Shown here: positions 8,604-16,593 of the stretch, in pieces
Position numbering within the stretch: the first letter of the stretch is position 1
How the letters are laid out: each line of letters opens with the position of its first letter
DNA from: Niallia sp. NCCP-28
GTDB taxonomy: Bacteria; Bacillota; Bacilli; Bacillales; Cytobacillaceae
DNA: 64,000 nucleotides
Reading direction: 5' to 3'
NCBI RefSeq assembly: GCF_023168165.1
Contig: NZ_BQYJ01000004.1
Coordinates: forward strand, 124,001-188,000
The notes under the pieces: generated by a model
Seen by the model: only the letters and a program-made list of their open reading frames with translations
Told to the model about the DNA's origin: nothing
Databases searched by the model: none
Position numbers and translations under genes: made by a program

Positions 8604-8624
8604 TTTATTTTCATTTGTTTTCTT
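8604..8624 (-). promoter_or_regulatory. Operator-like direct repeat, copy 2
   Basis: On the minus strand GAAAACAAATG is followed by AAAATAAATG, differing from the copy at 5515 only by C/T changes at three positions. It lies between the divergent dehydrogenase and DeoR genes and is the best candidate for the binding site of that regulator. Confidence 0.5.
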
Positions 8625-8771
8625 TTAACAATAAATATTTACATTATACACAAATAATGTTGTAATATAAGTAATATACTTTTTTTGTTTTATTGTATTT
8701 TTGTTTTAAAGCTATTAATCGAATGAATCTTCCACCACTATATATAATAAATTAAGAATTTAGGTGAAATA

Positions 8772-9566
8772 ATGGAAAAGAAATTTGCACCAGAGCGCAG
8801 AAAAATTATTCTTGAACAGTTGCAAGAAAAGCATCGCGTAATAATAAAAGATCTCTCAAAAGAAATTAAGGTTTCAGAAGCCACACTCCGCACAGATCTT
8901 TCAAAAATGGAAGAAGAAGGGCTGTTAAAAAGAACACATGGCGGAGCAATCTTAGTTGATTCCGATTCAGATACAAGTTTCTATACAAGAGAAGGGAAAA
9001 ATAAACAAGAAAAAAATATCATCGCAAATATAGCGAAAGATTATATTAAAGATGGACAATGCATTATGTTTGACTCAAGCTCCACCGCCCTAGAACTTGT
9101 GCGCCTTCTTAATGATTCCTCTCTCCGCCTAACAGTTGTAACAAGCGGCATCAATACAGCACTAGAACTTAGAGATCATCCTAGTATTACGGTTATTTTA
9201 CTTGGGGGAATTGTAAAAAAAGGATCATTTTCTCTTGAAGGAAATCTCGGAGTAAGCATATTGAATAAAATCAATATTGATATTTTATTCACATCAGCAA
9301 ATGGTTTTTCATTTGAAGCAGGCTTAACTGATTTTAGCGTGTATGAAGTAGAATTAAAAAAAGCAATGGTTGAGGCTTCCAATAAAATTATTGCTCTGCT
9401 TGATCATACGAAGCTAAACAAAAAATCTATTGCTGCATTTGCAGAACCAGACAAAATAACTACCATTATTACTGATCATCCAGTTACCATGGAATTTCTT
9501 GAAAAAGCAAAAACCTATTCTATTGATGTTGTCTCTGCTTCTAAAAACAAACTAGATGCCCAATAA
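8772..9566 (+). CDS. DeoR/GlpR-family transcriptional regulator
   Basis: This is a 264-residue regulator of normal DeoR-family length. The N-terminal helix-turn-helix spans about residues 8-60, with VSEATLRTDLSKMEEEGLLKRTHGGA as the recognition region. The C-terminal sensor domain (about 78-240) has the ribose-5-phosphate-isomerase-like fold signatures FDSSSTALEL, TSGINTALEL and LLGGIVKKGSFSLEG. Such proteins respond to phosphorylated sugars. It is divergent from the polyol genes and probably controls both the dehydrogenase-permease and the rpiB-dhaKL units. The effector would be a tetrulose phosphate by inference. An AGGTGA site precedes the ATG. Confidence 0.88.
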   Translation: MEKKFAPERRKIILEQLQEKHRVIIKDLSKEIKVSEATLRTDLSKMEEEGLLKRTHGGAILVDSDSDTSFYTREGKNKQEKNIIANIAKDYIKDGQCIMFDSSSTALELVRLLNDSSLRLTVVTSGINTALELRDHPSITVILLGGIVKKGSFSLEGNLGVSILNKINIDILFTSANGFSFEAGLTDFSVYEVELKKAMVEASNKIIALLDHTKLNKKSIAAFAEPDKITTIITDHPVTMEFLEKAKTYSIDVVSASKNKLDAQ

Positions 9567-9713
9567 AATCATTTTAACTTGCTGCTTAATCTTCACTAAA
9601 AAATGTTCCTTGTTTTTGGAAGACGAAGGTAGTCTCTCTTGCAAAAAACAAATAAATTCGTAATATATTTGCTAACTGCTGTTCTTAGAGAAAAGAAATT
9701 AAATAGAAGCAAC

Positions 9714-9762
9714 AAAAACCAGGATCTAAGAAACTTTTTTTTATAATTAGATTCTGGTTTTT
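9714..9762 (+). terminator. Terminator after the DeoR gene
   Basis: AAAAACCAGGATCTAA pairs with TTAGATTCTGGTTTTT (one mismatch) around a T-rich loop, followed by TTTTTCTT on the plus strand. Confidence 0.75.
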
Positions 9763-10072
9763 CTTATATAGAGCAGACACCCACATATAGAAAATAGCTG
9801 CTCCAATATCTTGTCCCCTCTCCTCATTATTTTTCAAAACAAAATTTTTTTAAACTAACCTACACAATCAGCAAATTTTTTAGCCACGACTAATTAGAGG
9901 CAGCAATATTTCCGCCATATTATCACTTACGGCACCTTAATCGACAAAATATCCACAGAGCATTACTATTTTTATTTAATAGTGCAGATAATAAAGTAGA
10001 TAATAAACTTTACTTAAACTGATATCTTTTATATAGTTATAAATTCAGCAAAGAAAAAATCTTTTTTTCATA

Positions 10073-10112
10073 AAACATTCATTTTCACATGATATAGTGA
10101 CAATGAATGTTT
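10073..10112 (+). promoter_or_regulatory. 11-bp inverted repeat upstream of permease
   Basis: AAACATTCATT (10073-10083) and AATGAATGTTT (10102-10112) are perfect inverse copies separated by 18 bp that include GATATAGT. The distance of about 30 bp from the start codon suggests an operator overlapping the promoter. It does not match the Zur or Fur boxes I know. Confidence 0.45.
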
Positions 10113-10142
10113 ATTCGTCTACAAATTAATTAGGGGTTGCAT

Positions 10143-11009
10143 ATGAATACTCAAACATTATTGCAAATGAACACTATCTTTATAAGCATTGTGATAGAAG
10201 CCCTGCCTTTTATCTTAATAGGGGTTATCATTTCTGGAATCATCCAAATATTTGTATCAGATGAAATGATCGCAAAATTCATTCCAAAAAACACCTTTTT
10301 ATCTATCTTATTAGCCTCTTTTTTAGGCAGCATTATTCCTGCATGCGAATGTGGAATTGTGCCAATTACGAGAAGGCTAATCTTAAAGGGAGTGCCGCTG
10401 CCAGCTGCCATCGCCTTTATGATGACAGGACCAATTATTAATCCAATTGTGCTTTTTTCTACTTTTCTTGCTTTTGGAAACAGCTGGACAATGTTTTTTT
10501 ATCGAGGGGGCTTAGCCCTTATTGTCTCCATGATTGTTGGATTTATCTTAAAATTAACCATTAAAGATTCTCCATTAAAAAATAGTCATCACCATCCTGT
10601 TCACTATCGCTCCATCAAAGATCGAATCAGTGCCATGCTAGAGCATTCCATTAATGAGTTTTTTTCTGTGAGCAAATATTTAGTTATAGGGTCATTATTA
10701 GCAGCAATCGTACAAACATATGTTAAAACATCTACACTTGTTGCAATTGGCAATGGCCCTATTTCTTCCCATATTGTAATGATGGGACTGGCTTATGTTT
10801 TGAGCTTATGTTCTCAAGCCGATGCATTTGTTGCGGCAAGTTTCAGAAGCAGCTTTTCGACAAGTTCATTACTCGCATTTTTAGTATTTGGACCAATGCT
10901 TGATATTAAAAATACTTTTATGCTCCTAAGCACCTTTAAAAGTAAATTTGTTCTTTTTGTATGCACAATTACTACACTTACTGTGCTAGTGGTTACACTA
11001 GTTTTTTAA
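10143..11009 (+). CDS. PF03773-type (ArsP_1/YcgR-like) permease
   Basis: This is a 288-residue membrane protein with about eight hydrophobic segments. The start is ATG 10143, six bases after AGGGG; a TTG six bases upstream overlaps that site. The segment PACECGIVPITRRLILKGVP followed by AFMMTGPIINPIV is the hallmark of the predicted-permease family PF03773. A cytoplasmic His-rich loop (SHHHP near residue 152) could bind metal. It is followed after 13 bp by the TIGR03943-type partner, a pairing known from B. subtilis ycgR-ycgQ. Substrate unknown; metal-related transport is plausible. Confidence 0.8.
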   Translation: MNTQTLLQMNTIFISIVIEALPFILIGVIISGIIQIFVSDEMIAKFIPKNTFLSILLASFLGSIIPACECGIVPITRRLILKGVPLPAAIAFMMTGPIINPIVLFSTFLAFGNSWTMFFYRGGLALIVSMIVGFILKLTIKDSPLKNSHHHPVHYRSIKDRISAMLEHSINEFFSVSKYLVIGSLLAAIVQTYVKTSTLVAIGNGPISSHIVMMGLAYVLSLCSQADAFVAASFRSSFSTSSLLAFLVFGPMLDIKNTFMLLSTFKSKFVLFVCTITTLTVLVVTLVF

Positions 11010-11022
11010 TGGAGGTTTGAAC

Positions 11023-11868
11023 ATGTTTCGGATATTAGTGCTTATCGGATTTACTTATTTATTTATGCATCTTCATGCCTCTGGAAATATTTCTAAATAT
11101 ATTAATATGAAGTATTCCTATATTTCAGAGGCGGCCATCTACATTTTTATCTTTTTTACGCTAATCTGCATTTACTTTTATATAAAAAAAGATAATGAAC
11201 ACGATCATAACCATTGTGGTCCAGATTGCGGACATAATCATGACAATGAGGATAATACTTGGTGGAAGCGAAGTTTTACCTTTTTAGTGCTGATACTTCC
11301 TGCAGCAACTGGCCTATTTCTGCCTACTGCTACACTTGATTCTAATATCGTGGCTAAAAAAGGGCTGTTTTTTTCCGCTTATAAAGAAGGAGATGCATAT
11401 AGCCAGCGGCAGTTTCTGCAGCCAGATACAACAAGCTATTATGGAAAAGATGACTATTCCGAACTAATGGATAAAGGAGTCAAAAAGCTGCAAAAACAGG
11501 AAACCATTACGTTAGGAGAACAGAATCTTCTAAATGATTTAGAAACCATTTACAACTATCCAGGCCAGTTTATAGACAAGCAGGTAACAATAACCGGCTT
11601 TTCTTATAAAGAAAAGGAAATGAGCCAAAATCAAATATTTTTGCTGCGCTTTGGGATTATTCATTGCATTGCTGATTCAGGAGTATATGGCATGCTTCTC
11701 GATTTGCCTAAAGATGTCCAGACCAAAAATGATGAATGGCTGCAAGTCAGCGGCAAATTAGAAACGATTTATTATCAGCCATTCAAAAAAACTATTCCTG
11801 TACTTAAAGTTACTTCTTGGAAGAAGGTAGCACAACCCGAGGATCCTTATGCTTATAGAAGTTATTAA
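11023..11868 (+). CDS. TIGR03943-type membrane protein, permease partner
   Basis: This 281-residue protein starts at ATG 11023 after GGAGG at 11011-11015. It has N-terminal membrane segments (about 1-20, 32-52 and 83-103). A His/Cys-rich loop, HDHNHCGPDCGHNHD, lies near residues 65-79 and looks like a metal-binding site. A soluble C-terminal domain has FIDKQVTITGF and an RFGIIHCIADSGVYGMLL stretch typical of the TIGR03943 family. It probably works with the upstream permease. Its exact role is unknown to me. Confidence 0.78.
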   Translation: MFRILVLIGFTYLFMHLHASGNISKYINMKYSYISEAAIYIFIFFTLICIYFYIKKDNEHDHNHCGPDCGHNHDNEDNTWWKRSFTFLVLILPAATGLFLPTATLDSNIVAKKGLFFSAYKEGDAYSQRQFLQPDTTSYYGKDDYSELMDKGVKKLQKQETITLGEQNLLNDLETIYNYPGQFIDKQVTITGFSYKEKEMSQNQIFLLRFGIIHCIADSGVYGMLLDLPKDVQTKNDEWLQVSGKLETIYYQPFKKTIPVLKVTSWKKVAQPEDPYAYRSY

Positions 11869-12073
11869 GACCACTCAAGTTTTTTGAGTGGTCCGGCTAT
11901 CGGCAAACGCTCGCTTTCTTCGTTGTTCACCATGCTCGGATGCTCATTACCCATCATGGTAACTCCGCTCCTCCCATGGCTTCACGCCTCAAAATTCAAT
12001 CGTTTTCGATTAGCCTGAAAGTTTGCATTTTTGATTTTATCTGCACACTGACCACTCAAGTTTTTTGAGTGGT
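11869..12073. repeat. 156-bp segment bounded by identical hairpins
   Basis: A 24-bp hairpin sequence starting GACCACTCAAG and ending TTGAGTGGT occurs at 11869-11892 and again, identical, at 12050-12073. Between them lies a segment that looks more GC-rich than its surroundings, with an internal ACCATG/CATGGT pairing. Each hairpin alone looks like a terminator of the upstream operon. The duplication suggests insertion of a small element or a local duplication. Confidence 0.6.
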
Positions 12074-12180
12074 TTCTTCATGGAATTGCTTATTTTTTCG
12101 TAAGGAGGGAATTATGGAATAGAACTAGTATAATTATAAAAATAATTTTATTTATACGAAAGGAGCAATGCATCTTACAT

Positions 12181-12801
12181 ATGATCGATTTTATTCATTC
12201 CTCTACTGAAGATATTGCCAAGAATTTATTAGGAAAGTTGCTTATACATAAAACCAGCTCTTGTATCTATAGCGGCTATATAGTAGAAACAGAAGCATAT
12301 CTAGGCATTGATGATATGGCTTGTCATAGCTATGGAGGAAAAAATACACCTCGATTGCAGTCTATGTACAAGATAGGCGGAACAATTTATATTTATACGA
12401 TGCATACTCATCATATGCTGAATATTGTTACAAAAGGGCAAAATGATCCCCAAGCTGTTCTTATTCGAGCAATAGAACCTGCGGAAGGTCTCGAGCAAAT
12501 GGCTGCAAACAGAAAACAAAGTGGTATCCTTATCAGCAATGGTCCAGGAAAATTAACAAAAGCAATGGCTATTACAAAAGGATTAGATGGAAGGATGATA
12601 AATGAAGGCGCGTTATATATGGATGAAGAAAACAGCAAAATCCCAAATGAAATTATGACAACACCTCGCATTGGAATACCTAATAAAGGAGACTGGACTC
12701 TCTCTCCCTTACGTTATTATGTAAAAGGAAGTCCTTTTGTTTCAGGCTTAGCAAAAAAAGAGGTTCTCCCGACTTCGAAAATATGGAAGAATATAATATA
12801 A
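12181..12801 (+). CDS. DNA-3-methyladenine glycosylase, AAG/MPG family
   Basis: This 206-residue protein has the AAG-type family features: LLGKLL at the N-terminus, the catalytic Glu in VETEAYLG (about residues 35-42), and HSYGGKNTPR. The SNGPGKLTKAMAI block lies near residues 119-131. It excises alkylated and deaminated purines in base-excision repair. The AAAGGAG at 12160-12165 is 15 bases from the ATG, longer than usual. A nearer ATG at 12168 is out of frame, so translation may be weak. It appears to be a single-gene unit with its own terminator. Confidence 0.88.
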   Translation: MIDFIHSSTEDIAKNLLGKLLIHKTSSCIYSGYIVETEAYLGIDDMACHSYGGKNTPRLQSMYKIGGTIYIYTMHTHHMLNIVTKGQNDPQAVLIRAIEPAEGLEQMAANRKQSGILISNGPGKLTKAMAITKGLDGRMINEGALYMDEENSKIPNEIMTTPRIGIPNKGDWTLSPLRYYVKGSPFVSGLAKKEVLPTSKIWKNII

Positions 12802-12829
12802 AAGGAGTTTGCATTTTCAAAGCTCCTTT
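12801..12829 (+). terminator. Terminator after the glycosylase
   Basis: AAAGGAG and CTCCTTT form a 7-bp stem around a 15-base loop, followed by CTTCCTTGC. The T-run is poor, so the assignment is moderate. Confidence 0.45.
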
Positions 12830-12970
12830 CTTCCTTGCTTTGCTATTTTTCTAAGTATTCATCTAAACAAACAAATGGAGAGAACATCCTTTCAATACTT
12901 CTCATTTACTTGCTGCAAATCCTCTGGAGTTGGAACTTTAGAGCGTATAATTAACTTTATTTTCACATTT

Positions 12971-13228
12971 TCACCGACTTTTCCCACTATCTTCTTTATA
13001 ATTTTTCCTTTGTTTATAAAATTCAATTGTTCCTAATAATTCATTAGAAAGCAACTCCATTTTTTCAAGATCCGCTCTTGTGACCACTGGATCTTCTGGA
13101 TGCCATTTTACCGTTCGGACAAAATAATAATTTTTGATTGGATAAAGAACAACCTTAGATTGAGGAAATTTATTATAGATAAATTCCATCGTTCCTCGTT
13201 TTTTATAAGAATGTTTAATAATTTCCAT
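12971..13228 (-). CDS. Hypothetical 85-residue protein
   Basis: The start at 13228 is chosen because GAGGATTGATATCT precedes it; the frame itself stays open upstream to 13384. The protein is basic and begins MEIIKHSYKKRG. It has FPQSKVVLYPIKNYYFVRT in the middle and a charged C-terminus that could be helical (RADLEKMELLSNELL). I see no membrane segment and do not recognise the family. A related N-terminal fragment occurs at 19982-20034, so the gene has at least one decayed relative in this genome. Confidence 0.55.
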   Translation of the reverse strand: MEIIKHSYKKRGTMEFIYNKFPQSKVVLYPIKNYYFVRTVKWHPEDPVVTRADLEKMELLSNELLGTIEFYKQRKNYKEDSGKSR

Positions 13229-13664
13229 AGATATCAATCCTCTTTTCCCAGCTAATGAACAAACTATGTCATATATCCCCTTATCTAACGTAAAAAAACG
13301 AAAAAACCAAGGGAATCTGTCCCTCTTAATTTTCGTTTCTTTTATTATTTTTGCCTCTTTATATATAATAAAAAGAGACTTCAATCTTTAATTTTCAATT
13401 GCAGCATAATAATTTTCCTACTGCTGAAATAACAATATTTTTAAAGTTCAATTACTGCTCTTTTATGAGTTTTAACTAAATCATCCTAAAAACAAAACAA
13501 GTGGAAATTAGTATAGTTCATTCATGCTAACTCAATTATAAACGAAAAATAAACTAAGCAGCAAAAAAACGCTGGGAATATGAGCAGAATTAATAAAAGA
13601 GAGGAATATTTCATAATAAAAAATGCGATTATTTTCTTTTATGAATCATTTATAGTTATACTTT
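13229..13664. other. Gap with no gene seen
   Basis: The stretch is AT-rich. A short hairpin (AGGGA-CAGAT-TCCCT followed by GGTTTTTT on the minus strand) near 13299-13316 could end a short transcript. I see no supported reading frame above 13384. Confidence 0.4.
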
Positions 13665-14516
13665 CTATTGAATTTCAGATACAAAATTATTCAAGGCATA
13701 TGCCACTCCATTATTATCATTTGCTAAGGTAATAATGTTGCATAAATTTTTCACCTCACAAATTGCATTCCCCATTGCGATAGGAAGACCTGCAATTTTC
13801 AGCATAGGTAAATCATTATAATTATCCCCTATGGCTATTGTCTCATTTAAGGGTATAGAATAGTATTTAGCTACTGCTCTTAGGCCATTCCCTTTGTCTC
13901 CTCTTCTATCCATAACTTCTACGTTAAAAATGCCTGAAGAAGTAATATAAATATTATTATTCCCATGTAGCCCCAATAGCACTTCTTCCTTTTTCTCCCT
14001 GTCAAATAAGAGAATAAATATTTTTTGTATCCATACATCTCCTAATTCAACTATTTGTTTTAAATCAGCATATCGTTTTATTAATGAGGAATTGTATGGT
14101 TTTTCTGTAAATCGTCTAAATTTCTTTTTATTTTCCTCATCTAAACTCTCTAATGATTGATATACCCTCTTGTTCCATTCATTATGTTCATAAATTCCTT
14201 GATTTGTATACAAACGATAAGGAATGTTTGTATCATCCAATTTACTTGTAATTTTTTGAACATCCTGTTCATTCATAGAAATCATATTTACTATTTTATT
14301 ATCTATTTTTACAAATGTTCCATTACTTGCTGCAATAGGGCATGATAATCCATGACTATCTAAAATCTGTTCCACATCCTCCTGGGCACGTCCAGAACAA
14401 ATCATTACAATATGCCCATTATTTTGAACGTGATGAATAGCTTCTATATCTTTTGAAGAGATTTTTTTATCTGGAGTTAATAAAGTTCCATCCAAGTCCA
14501 ATGCTATCAATTTCAT
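13665..14516 (-). CDS. HAD superfamily Cof-type phosphatase
   Basis: The protein has 283 residues. ATG 14516 is chosen because GGAGG lies 9 bases upstream; a frame-equivalent ATG at 14531 overlaps that site. HAD motif I is LDLDGTLLTP (nucleophile Asp7, acid Asp9). SGRA follows near residue 44, and motifs III/IV appear as GDKGNGLRAVAKYYSI and GDNYNDLPML near the C-terminus, as in Cof-type IIB phosphatases acting on sugar phosphates. It lies downstream of the PTS EIIA gene, separated by a 115-bp inverted-repeat element. It may dephosphorylate an intermediate of the PTS-lyase pathway, which is inference. Confidence 0.82.
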   Translation of the reverse strand: MKLIALDLDGTLLTPDKKISSKDIEAIHHVQNNGHIVMICSGRAQEDVEQILDSHGLSCPIAASNGTFVKIDNKIVNMISMNEQDVQKITSKLDDTNIPYRLYTNQGIYEHNEWNKRVYQSLESLDEENKKKFRRFTEKPYNSSLIKRYADLKQIVELGDVWIQKIFILLFDREKKEEVLLGLHGNNNIYITSSGIFNVEVMDRRGDKGNGLRAVAKYYSIPLNETIAIGDNYNDLPMLKIAGLPIAMGNAICEVKNLCNIITLANDNNGVAYALNNFVSEIQ

Positions 14517-14556
14517 TCCATTAACCTCCATTCAGTGTAAGATAGCTTATATACTA

Positions 14557-14671
14557 AGAGCCGTCTCAAAAGCATAAGGTCAGATTCCACCATATATCTA
14601 GTAGAAATTTTCATTAAAAAGATTCTACTTATAGATATTCAAGTAAGATTCAGCCTTTTTGAGACAGCTCT
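14557..14671. mobile_element. 115-bp MITE-like element
   Basis: The ends are inverted repeats of 15 bp with one mismatch (AGAGCCGTCTCAAAA and its near complement). The interior also folds: ATTCTAC near the centre pairs with GTAGAAA, giving one long imperfect hairpin. No coding sequence is inside. It resembles a non-autonomous transposon derivative. I cannot define a target-site duplication with confidence. It sits between the EIIA and HAD genes and could also act as a terminator. Confidence 0.6.
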
Positions 14672-14677
14672 ACCTTC

Positions 14678-15181
14678 TTATTTTTGCTTAATTGTTATTA
14701 TAGTTGTTTCTCCGCCTGTTACAACTTTCGGACTTTCTAAGGAAAGGGCTAAAAATCCTTCTGAGCTATTGGTAATAATGATAGGAATAATTGTGCTGCT
14801 CGCATTCTTCTGAATGTAATCAAGGTCAGCCTCAATAATTTTATCCCCCTTATTAACAGTATCTCCAACTCTTGCAAAAGTTTGAAACCCTTCCCCTTTG
14901 AGTGCAACAGTTTCTAACCCAATATGAACTAATACTTCTGCACCTGAATTTGTTTTTATTCCAAAGGCATGTTTTGTATCCGCCAATTGAACGACTTCCC
15001 CACTAACTGGAGCAACAATTGATCCATTATTTGGTTTAATCGCAACCCCTTCTCCCATAAGCTTTTGACTAAAAACTGGATCTGGAACATCCTCTAGTTT
15101 AATTAATTGGCCAGATACTGGACTTACTAGAATTTCACTCTCTGCTTTCTTCCCAAACCATTTTTTTAACATCTCTTTCAC
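14678..15181 (-). CDS. PTS EIIA component, glucose (Crr) family
   Basis: This 167-residue phosphotransfer protein has the glucose-type EIIA features: SPVSGQLIKLEDVPDPVFS at 20-38, a first histidine at 71 (DTKHAFG), and active-site His86 in VLVHIGLETV. It would pass phosphate from HPr to the EIIB cysteine of the EIICB encoded at 16594. The lyase gene between them ends 20 bp before its start, so the three genes form one transcription unit. As a free-standing EIIA it may serve only this transporter, since the EIICB has no fused EIIA domain. Confidence 0.93.
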   Translation of the reverse strand: MKEMLKKWFGKKAESEILVSPVSGQLIKLEDVPDPVFSQKLMGEGVAIKPNNGSIVAPVSGEVVQLADTKHAFGIKTNSGAEVLVHIGLETVALKGEGFQTFARVGDTVNKGDKIIEADLDYIQKNASSTIIPIIITNSSEGFLALSLESPKVVTGGETTIITIKQK

Positions 15182-15201
15182 ACTCCTTTTAAAAAGCTTT
15201 T

Positions 15202-16563
15202 CTATTTTTCTATTGCTTTAGCAATTAACCTTGCCTTTTTTGCCATCTCTACAGAAAAAACTTCTGATAATCCAATATAGCTTTCTGGTTTAAGCATTTG
15301 TTCTATTTCTTTTATAGTAAATACACTATTTATTTTTTCATCTTGTAGAAGAATCTCTTCAAAATCCACTCTATTATTCAGAGATTCCATAGAAAGATGG
15401 TAGAGTAAAGAGTGAGCTTGATCTTTCCCTACTCTCTCTGCAATTTTCATCATGATATATTCACTATTATCCAAGCCCTTATTTATTTGAACATTTTCAT
15501 ACATTTTCTCTTTATGCACAATAATATCTTTAGTTAATTCTTCTGTACGCAGAATGATTTCTATAATTAATGAAATAGCTTCTTCTAAGGTAGCATCAAA
15601 AATCATATAACTGCTGCTATCAGCCTCAAAAGGCCGTGCATTTGCTACAAGCCCAACCTGAGGAAGGGAGTAAATTTTCTGAGAGTTGGCTATTATTCCT
15701 TTAGAAAGCTTAGGATTTATTTTATGCGGCATCGTACTGCTTCCAACCGTTCCTTTTTTAAATCCCTCTGAAACTTCCCCATACTCTTCAATAGATGTTG
15801 CATAAACCTCTTCTGCAATTTTATGGCAATTACTTGCCAATAAAGCTAAGTTCATTATATATTCTATTTTATGTGCATTTATATTTCTTGAAGGAATTTC
15901 CATAGAATACATGGATAATATCTCAGCAACTCTTTGTTGTACTTTTCTTCCGTCTTCTCCTAATGAATTGAAAGCCCCTATTGCTCCACCCATCATTATC
16001 TGAAAAACTCTTTTTTCTGACTCTCTTAATCTCTCAACTGTAGCAATAAAGTCATTAATCCATACAGAAACTTTATATCCATATGTTATAGGAATAGCAT
16101 GGCGGCCATGTGTCCTTCCAGCCATAATGGTATCTTTATGATTTTCTGCTAACTCCCCTAGGTTTTCTAAAATTTGAGCGACTACCTTTAATAATTTTTG
16201 ATGTATTTTGTACATATTTAGTAGTTGTGCGCTCTGCTGAATGTTTTGAGTAGTAGCACCAAAATGAATATATTTCCCACTTTTCTCATCACATGCTTTT
16301 ACTAACACTTTTAAAAATGGCACAAATCCATGCCCTATTTCTTGATAGATACGATCCATTTCTTCTAAATCTATATTCTCTATCCTGCAAGCAGCATTTA
16401 TATTTTCAGCTGCTTCCTTAGGAATGATTCCGAGTTCGCCTTGAGCCTTTGCCAAAGCTGCTTCTACATCTAGCCATGATTGATATTTAGCTTCTTTCGT
16501 CAACAACTCTCTCATGCCATAGTCATACATTGTTTTAGTCTTTGAATCATACATTGCTCTCAT
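15202..16563 (-). CDS. Fumarase/adenylosuccinate lyase superfamily enzyme
   Basis: This is a 453-residue lyase of the aspartase/fumarase/PurB superfamily. The catalytic loop GSSTMPHKINP lies at 274-284 and AGRTHGRHA at 148-156. HFGATTQN at 100-107 differs from the common GATSQD form. These enzymes release fumarate, or a fumarate-like acid, from a C-N or C-O linked succinyl group by beta-elimination. The gene sits between PTS EIICB and EIIA genes, so a role in purine synthesis is unlikely. A PTS-imported phosphorylated conjugate is the more probable substrate, of unknown identity. An AGAAGGAAGG ribosome site supports the start. Confidence 0.85.
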   Translation of the reverse strand: MRAMYDSKTKTMYDYGMRELLTKEAKYQSWLDVEAALAKAQGELGIIPKEAAENINAACRIENIDLEEMDRIYQEIGHGFVPFLKVLVKACDEKSGKYIHFGATTQNIQQSAQLLNMYKIHQKLLKVVAQILENLGELAENHKDTIMAGRTHGRHAIPITYGYKVSVWINDFIATVERLRESEKRVFQIMMGGAIGAFNSLGEDGRKVQQRVAEILSMYSMEIPSRNINAHKIEYIMNLALLASNCHKIAEEVYATSIEEYGEVSEGFKKGTVGSSTMPHKINPKLSKGIIANSQKIYSLPQVGLVANARPFEADSSSYMIFDATLEEAISLIIEIILRTEELTKDIIVHKEKMYENVQINKGLDNSEYIMMKIAERVGKDQAHSLLYHLSMESLNNRVDFEEILLQDEKINSVFTIKEIEQMLKPESYIGLSEVFSVEMAKKARLIAKAIEK

Positions 16564-16593
16564 TTATATCCTTCCTTCTGTTGATAATTTCTT

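Larger units (their letters stand above)
8308..8771. other. Divergent control region, dehydrogenase and DeoR gene
   Basis: This 464-bp gap separates the minus-strand dehydrogenase from the plus-strand DeoR regulator. It holds a strong minus-strand promoter, a cre-like site and the second copy of the operator-like direct repeat. I see no coding sequence in it. Confidence 0.7.
9567..10142. other. Gap between deoR and permease
   Basis: This 576-bp gap contains the deoR terminator at 9714-9762 and an 11-bp inverted repeat in front of the permease. The rest is AT-rich and shows no reading frame with a ribosome site. Confidence 0.6.

Noticed and set aside
12168-12206. Frameshift or upstream start for the DNA glycosylase
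   Set aside because: The ATG at 12168 is better spaced but leads to a stop after 13 codons; the frame from 12181 has all family motifs intact.
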